59,539 nt of DNA from Pelagibacteraceae bacterium. Its GTDB lineage: Bacteria > Pseudomonadota > Alphaproteobacteria > Pelagibacterales > Pelagibacteraceae. Shown one piece after another: positions 21,510-29,856 of the stretch. The stretch covers positions 1 through 59,539 of the forward strand of contig VTPD01000004.1 in the NCBI GenBank assembly GCA_008638015.1, in the 5' to 3' direction. The notes under the pieces were generated by a model, which saw only the letters and a program-made list of their open reading frames with translations, was not told the origin of the DNA and made no database searches. A program made the position numbers and the translations under genes. The first letter of the stretch is position 1; each line of letters begins with the position of its first letter.

Positions 21510-22681
21510 CGATCCACTTCTCCGAATACAATGTCCATTGAGCCTAAAACTGCAGGTACATCAGCTAACATATGACCTTTAATCATATAATTCATTGCCT
21601 GAAGATGAACAAAACCAGGTGCTTTAATTTTGCATCTATACGGCTTATTAGAGCCATCTGAAATAAGATAAACTCCAAACTCTCCTTTAGGAGCCTCTAC
21701 TGCTGCATAAACCTCTCCTGATGGAACGTGGTAACCTTCCGTATACAGTTTAAAATGATTTATCAAAGCTTCCATACTAGTCTTCATTGCTTGTCTTTTA
21801 GGAGGTCCAATTCTTGAGTCCGTAGTCATGATCGGTCCTTTAGGAAGTTTTTCTAATGCTTGCATTATTATATTTGTACTTTCTCTCATCTCTTCGATCC
21901 TGCATAAATACCTATCGTAACAATCTCCATTTTTTCCTACAGGAATTTTAAAATTAAACTCTTCATAACATTCATACGGATTTGATTTTCTTATATCCCA
22001 GGGAATACCTGAACCTCTTAACATTACACCTGAGAAACCATGATCTAAAACTTCTTGTTTAGAAATAATTCCTATATTTACGTTTCGCTGTTTAAAAATG
22101 CGATTATCCGTCAACAAAGTTTCTAAGTCGTCTATAACCTTTGGAAAATTTTTACAAAAATCATAAATGTCTTCTGCTAAACCGTGAGGCATATCTATAT
22201 GAACACCTCCTGGTCTAAAATAATTAGCGTGCAATCTTGATCCTGAAACTCTTTCATAAAAAACCATAAGCTTTTCTCTTTCTTCAAATCCCCACAATGA
22301 TGGAGTAAGAGCACCCACATCGAGAGCTTGAGTTGTAATATTAAGTATATGACTTAAAATTCTTCCTATTTCACAAAAAATCACTCTTATATGCTGAGCT
22401 CTTGAAGGCACTTCAATTTTAAGTAATTTTTCAACTGCTAGAGCAAATGCATGCTCTTGGTTCATTGGAGCTACATAATCTAATCGATCAAAGTAAGGAA
22501 TGGCTTGGGTATAAGTTTTGTGCTCAATTAATTTTTCTGTTCCTCTATGAAGCAAACCAATATGAGGATCTGCTCTTTCAATTACCTCACCATCCAATTC
22601 TAAAATTAATCTCAAAACACCATGGGCAGCTGGATGCTGAGGTCCAAAATTTAGATTCATCGTTTTTGTATGCTTAGCCAT
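21506..22681 (-). CDS. nuoD: NADH-quinone oxidoreductase subunit D
   Basis: NuoD is the 49 kDa-type subunit that forms the quinone pocket with NuoB. It begins [20 protein letters not shown], with the conserved GPQHPAAHG loop at 13-21. The 391 aa length matches a separate NuoD, not a NuoCD fusion. The [14 protein letters not shown] and [17 protein letters not shown]-like stretches are also typical. It lies four bases after nuoC. Confidence 0.98.
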   Translation of the reverse strand: MAKHTKTMNLNFGPQHPAAHGVLRLILELDGEVIERADPHIGLLHRGTEKLIEHKTYTQAIPYFDRLDYVAPMNQEHAFALAVEKLLKIEVPSRAQHIRVIFCEIGRILSHILNITTQALDVGALTPSLWGFEEREKLMVFYERVSGSRLHANYFRPGGVHIDMPHGLAEDIYDFCKNFPKVIDDLETLLTDNRIFKQRNVNIGIISKQEVLDHGFSGVMLRGSGIPWDIRKSNPYECYEEFNFKIPVGKNGDCYDRYLCRIEEMRESTNIIMQALEKLPKGPIMTTDSRIGPPKRQAMKTSMEALINHFKLYTEGYHVPSGEVYAAVEAPKGEFGVYLISDGSNKPYRCKIKAPGFVHLQAMNYMIKGHMLADVPAVLGSMDIVFGEVDR

Positions 22682-22685
22682 TATT

Positions 22686-23294
22686 CTATTTTTCTTTTTC
22701 TATTTTTAATTGCTCTTTATTTATATATTCAGAACCCTCCCAAGGACTTTCAAAATCAAAATCTCTGAAGTCTTGAGCTAATTTAACAGGTTCATAAACT
22801 ACTTTTTGTAACTCCGAATCGTACCTAACTTCTTTATGACCCGTAAGAGGAAAATCTTTTCTTAAAGGATATCCTTCAAACTCATAATCCGTTAATATTC
22901 TTCTTAAATCTGGGTGATTAGAAAATTTAATACCATACATGTCAAAAACTTCTCTTTCTTGCCAATTTGCCGAAGGAAAAATATCGGTCAGACTTGGAAC
23001 TAAATCATTTTCACTAACACAAATTTTAATAGAAATTCTTAAATTTTTTTCATGGCTCAGTAATAAATAAATAATCTCAAAACGAATTTCTCTTTGAGGA
23101 TAATCAACTCCAAGAATATCAACTAATTGTCTGAACTTAAAATCTGAACTTCTTTTTAAAAAATCTATATTAAATAATAAATCTTCTTTAGAGGATGATA
23201 ATATTAAATTATCGTCATTTAGCTCTAAATTAGTTAATTTTATTTTTTGATTTTTTTCTATTAAACTCTTTAGATTATTATATTCTTCTTTCAT
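22686..23294 (-). CDS. nuoC: NADH-quinone oxidoreductase subunit C
   Basis: NuoC is the 30 kDa-type subunit of the connecting arm. The 202 aa protein carries the family signature [10 protein letters not shown] at 113-122, then [20 protein letters not shown]. The N-terminal half is more diverged. It is separate from nuoD, as in other alphaproteobacteria and mitochondria. Confidence 0.97.
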   Translation of the reverse strand: MKEEYNNLKSLIEKNQKIKLTNLELNDDNLILSSSKEDLLFNIDFLKRSSDFKFRQLVDILGVDYPQREIRFEIIYLLLSHEKNLRISIKICVSENDLVPSLTDIFPSANWQEREVFDMYGIKFSNHPDLRRILTDYEFEGYPLRKDFPLTGHKEVRYDSELQKVVYEPVKLAQDFRDFDFESPWEGSEYINKEQLKIEKEK

Positions 23295-23296
23295 TT

Positions 23297-23845
23297 TTAT
23301 CTTTGCAAACTACCTTCGCGTCTAATTTTTTTTTGAAGTTGTAAAATACCATAGAGCAAAGCCTCTGCAGACGGAGGGCATCCTGGCACATAAATATCAA
23401 CTGGTACAATTCGATCACAACCTCTAACTACGGAATAAGAATAATGATAATAACCACCTCCATTAGCACAGCTTCCCATTGATATTACATATCTAGGCTC
23501 TGGCATCTGGTCGTAAACTTTTCTTAGAGCTGGCGCCATTTTATTAGTGAGGGTTCCAGCAACTATCATTACATCAGATTGTCTGGGTGAAGCTCTTGGT
23601 GCAGCACCAAATCGCTCTAAATCATATCTAGGCATCGAAGTTTGCATCATTTCAACAGCGCAACATGCCAATCCAAAAGTCATCCAATGTAAAGATCCTG
23701 TTCTTGCCCAGTTGATTAATCGGTTACTTGCAATCGTTACAAAACCTTTTTCAGTAAACTCCTCGGCAACCTCTCTAAATTCTGAAGGTATTTTGTCCAG
23801 TTTGTTTGTTAATTCTATTCCCAATCTAGCGCTCCTTTTTTCCAT
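23297..23845 (-). CDS. nuoB: NADH-quinone oxidoreductase subunit B
   Basis: NuoB carries cluster N2, the last redox centre before quinone. Counting from the first ATG, the N2 ligands are C61, C62, C126 and C156 ([27 protein letters not shown]). The start is uncertain. The ATG at 23845 gives 182 aa and a 31-base overlap with nuoA. A TTG at 23822-23824, seven bases after an AGGAG sequence, would give 175 aa beginning LGIELTNKL and a shorter overlap of ten bases, and may be the true start. Confidence 0.97.
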   Translation of the reverse strand: MEKRSARLGIELTNKLDKIPSEFREVAEEFTEKGFVTIASNRLINWARTGSLHWMTFGLACCAVEMMQTSMPRYDLERFGAAPRASPRQSDVMIVAGTLTNKMAPALRKVYDQMPEPRYVISMGSCANGGGYYHYSYSVVRGCDRIVPVDIYVPGCPPSAEALLYGILQLQKKIRREGSLQR

Positions 23846-24183
23846 TCATAAATAAACCCCACTGTTAAAACTGATAAAAAAATCATCATTGACCAAAAAC
23901 CTAGGGCACCAATTTTTCCAAGAGAAACTGCCCAAGGAAATAAAAAAGCAACTTCTAGATCAAATATAATAAATAAGATTGCAACAAGATAAAAACGTAC
24001 ATCAAATTTCATTCTAGAATCAGAGAAAGCTTCAAAACCACATTCATATGCAGATAATTTTTCAGAGTCTGGGTTGCTAGGTGAAAAAATAAAATTAATT
24101 ACTATAAAACCAAATCCTAAAGAAACTGAAATAACAAGAAAGATTAAAATTGTAGCGTAATCTCTTAAAAAACTAATTTCCAT
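23815..24183 (-). CDS. nuoA: NADH-quinone oxidoreductase subunit A
   Basis: NuoA is a three-helix membrane subunit of complex I and the first gene of the nuo operon. The 122 aa protein has helices near residues 8-30, 63-83 and 91-113. The loop [20 protein letters not shown], around residues 42-61, is the family signature that reaches the quinone region. The upstream 84 bases separate it from gpsA and probably contain the operon promoter; I see no single convincing pair of boxes. Confidence 0.96.
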   Translation of the reverse strand: MEISFLRDYATILIFLVISVSLGFGFIVINFIFSPSNPDSEKLSAYECGFEAFSDSRMKFDVRFYLVAILFIIFDLEVAFLFPWAVSLGKIGALGFWSMMIFLSVLTVGFIYEWKKGALDWE

Positions 24184-24267
24184 GGCCCAAGTCTATACAC
24201 TTAAATTATTAACTGATAAATAAGCCATTTTAGCAATTACCCACAAAAAAAGTCAGTAAAATCCTTA

Positions 24268-25290
24268 TTAATTTGATATTTTTTTCCAGTTAATAATAAA
24301 TTTTTGATTTTTAACAATGGCTGTAAATAAAAAATTTAACAAAGGTAATTTTTTGCTGCCAATTTCTCTAATTAGTATTGATCCAATTTTCAATATTAAA
24401 TCAGATCCTTCAACTGTAATATTTCTCATTTGGGAAGAAATTATTTTTTTAAAATTAAATCCTTGGCCTAAAAAAAAACCCAACTTACTATTTCTTCCGC
24501 CCAAGGCGCTTACATACAAATCTCCTGCTCCAGCTGGTCCCAATACAGTGTCTGGTTTGCCTTTGTATTTCTTAACAATGATAGTCATCTCTTTTAATGA
24601 TTGTTCAAATAAAAAAGAGGCTGCATTGAAATAATTATTTTTTTTATCTTTAAATTTTAAGTATGAATTAGATTGACCCATGGCCGCACCTATTACGGTT
24701 GCATAAATGTTTTTAATAGCAGCACAAATTTCTGAACCTTTGTAGTCATTGCTAATCACAGGATGATAAAAATTATTTTTAAGAATATTTTTAACAAAAT
24801 TAGCTACTTTAATACTTGTAGATGAAAGCAATGTACGTGTATGAGTTCTTTTAATTAACTCGCCAGCCAAACATGGTCCTGTAGCAGAAACAATATGTTT
24901 AATTTTTGTTTTAGATTTAAAATAATCACTAATAGTTTGAATTTTATTATTAAAAACACAAAGTCCTTTTGTTAGAAGCAAAATTGGACAATTTAAATTA
25001 ATTAGGTTTATTTGATTTATAGCCCACTCTAAGCCGTTTGTATTTACTCCCACAACAACTAAAGAAAACTTGATACTTTCTAATTTTTTTATATTTGAAA
25101 AAAATTGAACATTATTAGAAAAATTAACTCGAAAAATAGGATCTATTTTTTTTTTATTTTTATTAATCTTGATAATTTTTTTTTTATCTAGGGGCGTTCC
25201 TAAAATAAAAATTTTATTTTTATTATAATCTAATAAGGATGCATAAGCTGTACTCGCAACGCCAAAACCAATAATTAAAATATTGTTCAT
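24268..25290 (-). CDS. gpsA: glycerol-3-phosphate dehydrogenase-like protein (GpsA family, divergent)
   Basis: GpsA reduces dihydroxyacetone phosphate to glycerol-3-phosphate for phospholipid synthesis. The family is recognised from an N-terminal Rossmann segment IIGFGVASTAYASL, the catalytic-lysine segments LLTKGL and AAIKNIYA, the GPCLAGEL block, and GAGDLYVSALGGRNSKLGFF near the C-terminus. Several motifs differ from the usual GxGxWGTA and GPSFA, so the protein is divergent. The frame extends to a TTG at 25311, but the ATG at 25288-25290 (MNNILIIGFG) puts the nucleotide fold at the usual place and is preferred. It lies upstream of nuoA on the same strand. It could also be a paralogue with altered substrate; the main alternative is a related NAD-dependent dehydrogenase. 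Confidence 0.72.
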   Translation of the reverse strand: MNNILIIGFGVASTAYASLLDYNKNKIFILGTPLDKKKIIKINKNKKKIDPIFRVNFSNNVQFFSNIKKLESIKFSLVVVGVNTNGLEWAINQINLINLNCPILLLTKGLCVFNNKIQTISDYFKSKTKIKHIVSATGPCLAGELIKRTHTRTLLSSTSIKVANFVKNILKNNFYHPVISNDYKGSEICAAIKNIYATVIGAAMGQSNSYLKFKDKKNNYFNAASFLFEQSLKEMTIIVKKYKGKPDTVLGPAGAGDLYVSALGGRNSKLGFFLGQGFNFKKIISSQMRNITVEGSDLILKIGSILIREIGSKKLPLLNFLFTAIVKNQKFIINWKKISN

Positions 25291-25360
25291 TTTACAAGTT
25301 GATACTAACAAAATTATTATACATATGAATAATAAAATTATCTGATTAATAGAGTAAGAA

Positions 25361-25436
25361 TGGTGCCCCTTGCCCGATTCGAACAGGCCACCTACTGATT
25401 ACAAATCAGTTGCTCTACCTAATGAGCTAAAGGGGC
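25361..25436 (-). tRNA. tRNA-Thr(UGU)
   Basis: The minus strand folds into a complete cloverleaf of 76 bases including an encoded CCA end. The acceptor stem is GCCCCTT with AAGGGGC, the D stem GCTC with GAGC, the anticodon stem ACTGA with TCAGT, and the T stem GCCTG with CGGGC around the TTCGAAT loop. The anticodon TGT is at 25401-25403, which reads threonine ACA codons. It stands alone between gpsA and the EamA gene. Confidence 0.97.
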
Positions 25437-25495
25437 AATTGACGTGTTTTTTACATAATTAATCAAATAGAAACAATATAAAAGAATTGTTGATA

Positions 25496-26383
25496 TTAAA
25501 TAACAAGTTTATTTTTTTGATTAATGATCAAAATGGATCCTAGTATTAAAATAGGTAAACCAATAATCAAACTTTGAGACCATTCTAAATTTTCAAAATA
25601 AGTAGATATCAAAAGTGCAAGAACAGGCATAAAAACTCCAACGTATCCGGCTCTACCTGCGCCAATATTGTTAACTAAATTTAAATATAAATAAAATGCA
25701 AAAACAGTGCCAAAAACAGATAAGAATAATAAAGCAGAAATATAAGGTAGCGAAATTTCAAATAAAATCTCAGCACCCCTAACTTTAGCAACGCACAATG
25801 TAAAAATGCATCCGTATAGCATTCCATAAGCTATAGTAGAAAAGAAAGGCATTTTATTTTTTGAATTCCTAACATGTATCATATTTCCACATGACCAAAA
25901 AAAAGTAGCAATAAAAGACAAAACTATTCCAATATGTGTTGAGTTATTTAAATTAAAATTCAAAATTTCTTTATTAAAAATTATAAAAATTCCGATTGCA
26001 CCTAAAACACCTGCTATCCAAGTTTGATAAGTAGCATTAGTTTTGTAAATAATTTTTTCACCAATAATATTTAAAATAAGATTAGCTGAAAATGCAATGC
26101 AAACAACACCGCTAATAAGATAAGTATTGGCTAAATAAAAAAAAATATAATTTGAAGAAAATAAACAAAGGCCAAGTGCCAAAAACCATACGTGATCGTA
26201 CAATTTAAATTTTAATTTCTGATTAGTAAGAAATAAAACTGCAAATATAATAATACAGGCAAGACCAATTCTATAAAAAACTGATATTAAAGGATCCACG
26301 TAACCTAATTGAAATTTTATAATATACCATGTGGGAGACCAACAAAGTAAAGTAGATACAAATAATAAAGCATTTTTAAACAT
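25496..26383 (-). CDS. EamA/DMT-family membrane transporter
   Basis: This 295 aa integral membrane protein has about ten predicted helices arranged as two EamA repeats, the layout of the drug/metabolite transporter superfamily. The N-terminal PTWYIIKFQLG and the second-repeat IGAGRAGYVGVFMPVLALLIS segments fit the family; the latter resembles the common A-x2-P-V-x-A-x-L motif. The substrate cannot be told from the sequence; family members export amino acids, nucleosides and other small metabolites. It is transcribed away from the plus-strand cluster that begins at 26464. Confidence 0.85.
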   Translation of the reverse strand: MFKNALLFVSTLLCWSPTWYIIKFQLGYVDPLISVFYRIGLACIIIFAVLFLTNQKLKFKLYDHVWFLALGLCLFSSNYIFFYLANTYLISGVVCIAFSANLILNIIGEKIIYKTNATYQTWIAGVLGAIGIFIIFNKEILNFNLNNSTHIGIVLSFIATFFWSCGNMIHVRNSKNKMPFFSTIAYGMLYGCIFTLCVAKVRGAEILFEISLPYISALLFLSVFGTVFAFYLYLNLVNNIGAGRAGYVGVFMPVLALLISTYFENLEWSQSLIIGLPILILGSILIINQKNKLVI

Positions 26384-26445
26384 GTAAAACTCTGTATCTA
26401 CTTATTTTTGAAATATGTAAAATTATATTTATTTTCAAAAAATGG

Positions 26446-26451
26446 TATAAT
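26446..26451 (+). promoter_or_regulatory. extended -10 promoter in front of the 26464 gene cluster
   Basis: A perfect TATAAT box preceded by TGG gives an extended -10 element (TGGTATAAT, 26443-26451). No good -35 box lies 16-18 bases upstream, as is typical of extended -10 promoters. The expected start of transcription, about 26457-26459, is only some six bases before the ATG at 26464, so the message would be nearly leaderless. Confidence 0.55.
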
Positions 26452-26463
26452 TACCTAGAATCT

Positions 26464-26832
26464 ATGAAGAATAAATTTACAATCGACGAAATATTAGAAT
26501 CGGTAAATGAAATTTACCCTGAAAACAAAAGTTTAAAAAAATTTGATAATAAAGAAATTTTAGAATCTATTAATCAAATTGAGTTATTGTCTTCTAAAAA
26601 GAAAGTAGAAAATTCTAATATTTTGAATATCAACAATATTCAAATTGAAGAAATTAAAAAAAAAGAAGTTGTAAAAAAAATAATTAAAGAAGCAAAAATT
26701 TTTGATAAACCTCTTTTATTAAATAAAATTATCAAGTATCAGCCAGTTAATAATAAATATTTATTTTTAAACAAATTACATAATTCTAAATTGCAGATAA
26801 TTACAATGAAAACACCAAGGATTAATAAATGA
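26464..26832 (+). CDS. hypothetical protein with repeated EILESxNxI motif
   Basis: I do not recognise this 122 aa protein. It is very lysine-, asparagine- and isoleucine-rich, with no signal peptide, membrane helix or cysteine. Residues 8-15 read DEILESVN and a second copy, KEILESIN, occurs around 29-36. The first copy resembles the EEILASI helix at the N-terminus of the polar organiser PopZ, but the PopZ C-terminal oligomerisation region is not visible, so this is only a resemblance. The C-terminus is basic. Its stop overlaps the start of the next gene as ATGA, which suggests co-translation with the zinc-ribbon membrane protein. A near-consensus extended -10 element lies just upstream. Confidence 0.7.
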   Translation: MKNKFTIDEILESVNEIYPENKSLKKFDNKEILESINQIELLSSKKKVENSNILNINNIQIEEIKKKEVVKKIIKEAKIFDKPLLLNKIIKYQPVNNKYLFLNKLHNSKLQIITMKTPRINK

Positions 26833-27155
26833 TTATAAGTTGCAAGTGTGGAAAATATCAATTTACTATAAAAAAATCAGACATGCCAAATAATGGTAGA
26901 GAAGTTCAATGTGGAATATGTAATGAAGTATGGTTTCACGGCCTGGGGTCACAAAACAATAAACTTTCAATCAATAAAAGTTTTAAAAATCCATTTTTAT
27001 ATCAATTAATTATTTATATTATTATAATTTTATCAATTATTGGAATTGTAGATATGTTAGAAGAATTTTTTATTTCTTTAAATACTCAATTTCAAAACTA
27101 CTATGTTGCCAAAGAACAGCTGATTCAAAAAATTTTAACAATTATAAAAAAATAA
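26829..27155 (+). CDS. zinc-ribbon membrane protein (MJ0042-type finger)
   Basis: This 108 aa protein starts with a small zinc-ribbon of the MJ0042 type, with cysteines C5, C7, C28 and C31 and the family ending CxxCxxxW (CGICNEVWF). The first knuckle reads C-x-C where the family normally has C-x2-C. A single transmembrane helix spans roughly residues 55-75, followed by a short charged tail. In alphaproteobacteria such fingers often precede a DUF3426-like region, which is here reduced to the helix and tail. Function is unknown; a membrane-tethered regulator or metal sensor is possible. It overlaps the preceding orphan gene by four bases and is followed after 31 bases by the IscU-like gene. Confidence 0.78.
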   Translation: MIISCKCGKYQFTIKKSDMPNNGREVQCGICNEVWFHGLGSQNNKLSINKSFKNPFLYQLIIYIIIILSIIGIVDMLEEFFISLNTQFQNYYVAKEQLIQKILTIIKK

Positions 27156-27186
27156 AGTTTCAATAAATATTCATAAAGCATTTATT

Positions 27187-27591
27187 ATGAAAGAAGCGAT
27201 ACAAATAGCTGCAAATACAAAATGTTATGGATTGACTAATAAAGCCAATTATCATGGTAAACTTAAAAATAAAAACTGTGGTGATGAGATACAAATTGAA
27301 TTTAATATTAAAAAAAATTGCATTACCAATTTTAGATATGAAGGTGAAATGTGCATATATTGTCAGGCATCTGCATCTATCATTGCAAATACCAAAATCA
27401 ATTTACATCAGCAGAACTTAAAAAAAATTCAAAAACAAATCTATGATTTTTTTAATAACAAAATTAAATTTAAATTTTTTGTAATTAAAAAATTTTCACT
27501 AATCGTTAAAAAAAAAAACTACCCAAGAAAAGAATGTATTACCTTGCCAATAAATGCTATTTTAAAAATTATTTCAAAAAATGATAATTAA
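27187..27591 (+). CDS. IscU/NifU-like iron-sulfur scaffold paralogue
   Basis: This 134 aa protein has the three-cysteine layout of IscU-type scaffolds: C31 in NCGDE, C56 in the EGEMCIYCQASAS block, and C117 in RKECITLP. These match the NPxCGD, GxGCxIxxASAS and RxxCAxLP positions of IscU/SufU proteins. It is shorter and more diverged than the SufU of the main suf operon (30503-30967), lacks that protein's N-terminal helix, and is lysine-rich between C59 and C117. It overlaps sufE by eleven bases, so the two are probably co-expressed and may act together in sulfur transfer. Its exact role, scaffold or sulfur acceptor, cannot be told from sequence. Confidence 0.75.
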   Translation: MKEAIQIAANTKCYGLTNKANYHGKLKNKNCGDEIQIEFNIKKNCITNFRYEGEMCIYCQASASIIANTKINLHQQNLKKIQKQIYDFFNNKIKFKFFVIKKFSLIVKKKNYPRKECITLPINAILKIISKNDN

Positions 27592-27979
27592 AAAAATTAT
27601 AGCAAAGGGAGAGGAAATTTCAATTCTTGAGGGGACTGATAGACTGCAATATTTAATAGATATCGCTAAAGATGCAGAACCATTAGAGGCGAAACATAAA
27701 ATTGAACAAAATAAAATAATTGGTTGTGCTTCTAATTTGTGGGTGGTGGGTATGAAAAATCAAAATGGTAATATGAAATATATTTTTGATGCTGATGCTT
27801 TCATAACCAAAGGGACTGCTAAATTAGTTATAGATATTTTAAATAATGAATCTGCAGATGAGATTTCCAAATTAAAAAAAGAAGATTTTAAAAGTCTAGG
27901 AATTTTAGAACTTCTCACTCCCCAAAGACAAAGCGGTTTATCCAATTTAATTGATACTTTGATACGACTATCTAAATAG
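27581..27979 (+). CDS. sufE: cysteine desulfuration protein SufE
   Basis: SufE accepts persulfide sulfur from the cysteine desulfurase SufS, which is encoded at 30968-32185. At 132 aa it has the family length. The catalytic cysteine is C49 in KIIGCASNLWVVG, and the segment PQRQSGLSNLIDTL near the C-terminus is typical of SufE (R-x-G-L). It lies apart from the suf operon, behind the IscU-like gene. It converges on zapE with a three-base gap between stop codons. Confidence 0.93.
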   Translation: MIIKKIIAKGEEISILEGTDRLQYLIDIAKDAEPLEAKHKIEQNKIIGCASNLWVVGMKNQNGNMKYIFDADAFITKGTAKLVIDILNNESADEISKLKKEDFKSLGILELLTPQRQSGLSNLIDTLIRLSK

Positions 27980-27982
27980 AAA

Positions 27983-29053
27983 TTATTTAAGAAAATTGAC
28001 TGATGTTAATTCATGCAATCTACTCAAAGTTCTTTTAAATGGTTTTGTAAGTTTATTAGATGAACCTAATTGATGAATTGAATATTCGGAAGTCGCAATT
28101 AATAATATTTTTTTTTCATACAAAATATCTATTAAAGTGATAAATCGATGCTGTTCATCCAAATTTTCATCATTAAAACTGGGTATGTTTTCCAATAAAA
28201 TACAATCGCACTGTTCCGCAATTTTAATATAATCCTCCGCTGCAATATTTTTTTTACATAGCTCATTAAATTGAAATTTTGCAACGCCGTCAAAATAATC
28301 ATCAATAATAAATTCTCTATTTTTTATTACTATCCTTCTTTTTGTTTTGGTTTTATTTTTGGTTAATTCTCTAAAAAGTTTATTTTTTTTGAAATTATTT
28401 TCCTCATTAATAGGATAAAAAAAACGGTCTAAATTATTAATTGAAGATTTTCGATAATCTTCACCAATATTTAGCTCTTTTTCTATACAAAATTTTTTAA
28501 AAATTTTAATAAATGGAATAAATTGCTCTCTCTGCAACCCATCTTGATAGAGATCATCAATTTTTGTATTCGATGTAACTATAACTTTTATATGTTCATT
28601 AAATAATGAGGAAAATAATTTTCCTAAAATCATTGCATCAACAATATTGGTAACTTGAAATTCATCAAAATAAATATATTCATAATTTTTTCTTAATTTT
28701 TTTGCATACAATTCTAGTAAATTTTCTGATTTTGATTTTTCTTTATTAATGTGTAGGAAATTATGAACCTCAATCATGAATTCATTAAAATGAAGTCTAA
28801 TTTTTTTCTCACTCAAGAATTCATAAAAAAAATTTAACAACATTGTTTTTCCAACACCCACATCGCCATATAAATAAAAACCAAGTTTAGATTGCTTTTT
28901 ACCTAGTAATTTTTTCAGCAAAGATGTTGAATTTTTGTAACTATGATAAAAAAGTGACAAATCTTCAATAATTTCAATCTGAAATTTGTTTTGTTTGTAT
29001 TTTTTTTCAATACAAAAATTTAGAAAATTTTCTTTCAAATTTTTTATATGCAT
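27983..29053 (-). CDS. zapE: cell division protein ZapE (AFG1-like ATPase)
   Basis: ZapE is an AAA-type ATPase associated with the division ring in bacteria and homologous to mitochondrial AFG1/LACE1. The 356 aa protein has Walker A GDVGVGKT at 63-70, Walker B YIYFDEFQVT with D130 and E131, and the family segments FDGVAKFQFNELC and HRFITLIDILYE. It reads toward sufE and is divergent from nadK, with 35 bases between the starts. Confidence 0.9.
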   Translation of the reverse strand: MHIKNLKENFLNFCIEKKYKQNKFQIEIIEDLSLFYHSYKNSTSLLKKLLGKKQSKLGFYLYGDVGVGKTMLLNFFYEFLSEKKIRLHFNEFMIEVHNFLHINKEKSKSENLLELYAKKLRKNYEYIYFDEFQVTNIVDAMILGKLFSSLFNEHIKVIVTSNTKIDDLYQDGLQREQFIPFIKIFKKFCIEKELNIGEDYRKSSINNLDRFFYPINEENNFKKNKLFRELTKNKTKTKRRIVIKNREFIIDDYFDGVAKFQFNELCKKNIAAEDYIKIAEQCDCILLENIPSFNDENLDEQHRFITLIDILYEKKILLIATSEYSIHQLGSSNKLTKPFKRTLSRLHELTSVNFLK

Positions 29054-29088
29054 TTTTTTAGATAAATTATGCTATGCTTTAATATCAT

Positions 29089-29856
29089 ATGAACAATTTA
29101 AAAATTTGCCTTATTACAGATAATACAAGTAAAGCGATTTTAGCTAAAAAACAAATTTTAAAATTTTATAACAATTCTCCTATAAATAAATGTGATGCTA
29201 TTGTCGTTATTGGAGGTGATGGGTTCATGCTGCAATCCTTAAAAAAATATTATAAGTTTAATAAACCCTTTTATGGAATGAACAAAGGCAATCATGGATT
29301 TTTACTAAATCCATTTTCAATAAAAGATTTATCTAATAAAATAAAAAAAACTAATCAATTAATTTTACATCCACTTGAAATGACTGTTGTTTCAAAAGAC
29401 AAAACTATAAAAAAACAGATAGCAATCAATGAGGTGTCAATCTATAGAAAAACTAAACAAGCAGCGAAATTAGAAATAGCTGTAGATGGAAAAATTAGAA
29501 TTAAAGAATTAACTGGCGACGGTACTTTGGTTGCAACACCTGCCGGTAGCACCGCATACAATCTTTCAGCTAAAGGTCCTATATTAAACCTAGATAGTCA
29601 ACATTTAACCATTACACCTATTAGCCCATTCAGACCAAGAGGCTGGAGAGGCGCAATTGTTTCAAACAAATCTACAATAGTAATAAAAAATTTAGACTCA
29701 AAAAAAAGACCTGTAAGTGCAGTTGCAGATAATAACGAAATAAAAAATGCACTAATAGTTAAAATTTCCGTAAATTGGAAAATTCAATTTAAACTATTAT
29801 ATAATAAAAAATTTGGATTGCAGGAAAGAAATCTTGCAGAACAATTTAAATTTTAA
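29089..29856 (+). CDS. nadK: NAD kinase
   Basis: NadK phosphorylates NAD to NADP. The 255 aa protein has the GGDG motif at 42-45, the GMNKGNHGFLLN segment, and the conserved ELTGDGTLVATPAGSTAYNL region near residues 137-156, where the family has LxxDGLIVSTPTGSTAY-like sequence. The 35-base gap to zapE contains overlapping AT-rich -10-like boxes in both directions, but none stands out. It overlaps the end of the SufA-like gene by eleven bases in convergent orientation. Confidence 0.95.
   Translation: MNNLKICLITDNTSKAILAKKQILKFYNNSPINKCDAIVVIGGDGFMLQSLKKYYKFNKPFYGMNKGNHGFLLNPFSIKDLSNKIKKTNQLILHPLEMTVVSKDKTIKKQIAINEVSIYRKTKQAAKLEIAVDGKIRIKELTGDGTLVATPAGSTAYNLSAKGPILNLDSQHLTITPISPFRPRGWRGAIVSNKSTIVIKNLDSKKRPVSAVADNNEIKNALIVKISVNWKIQFKLLYNKKFGLQERNLAEQFKF

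Noticed and set aside
24184-24267. A clear promoter in front of nuoA.
   Set aside because: Several AT-rich box pairs are possible (for example CTGACT with CTAAAA), but none is better than chance, so no feature is given.
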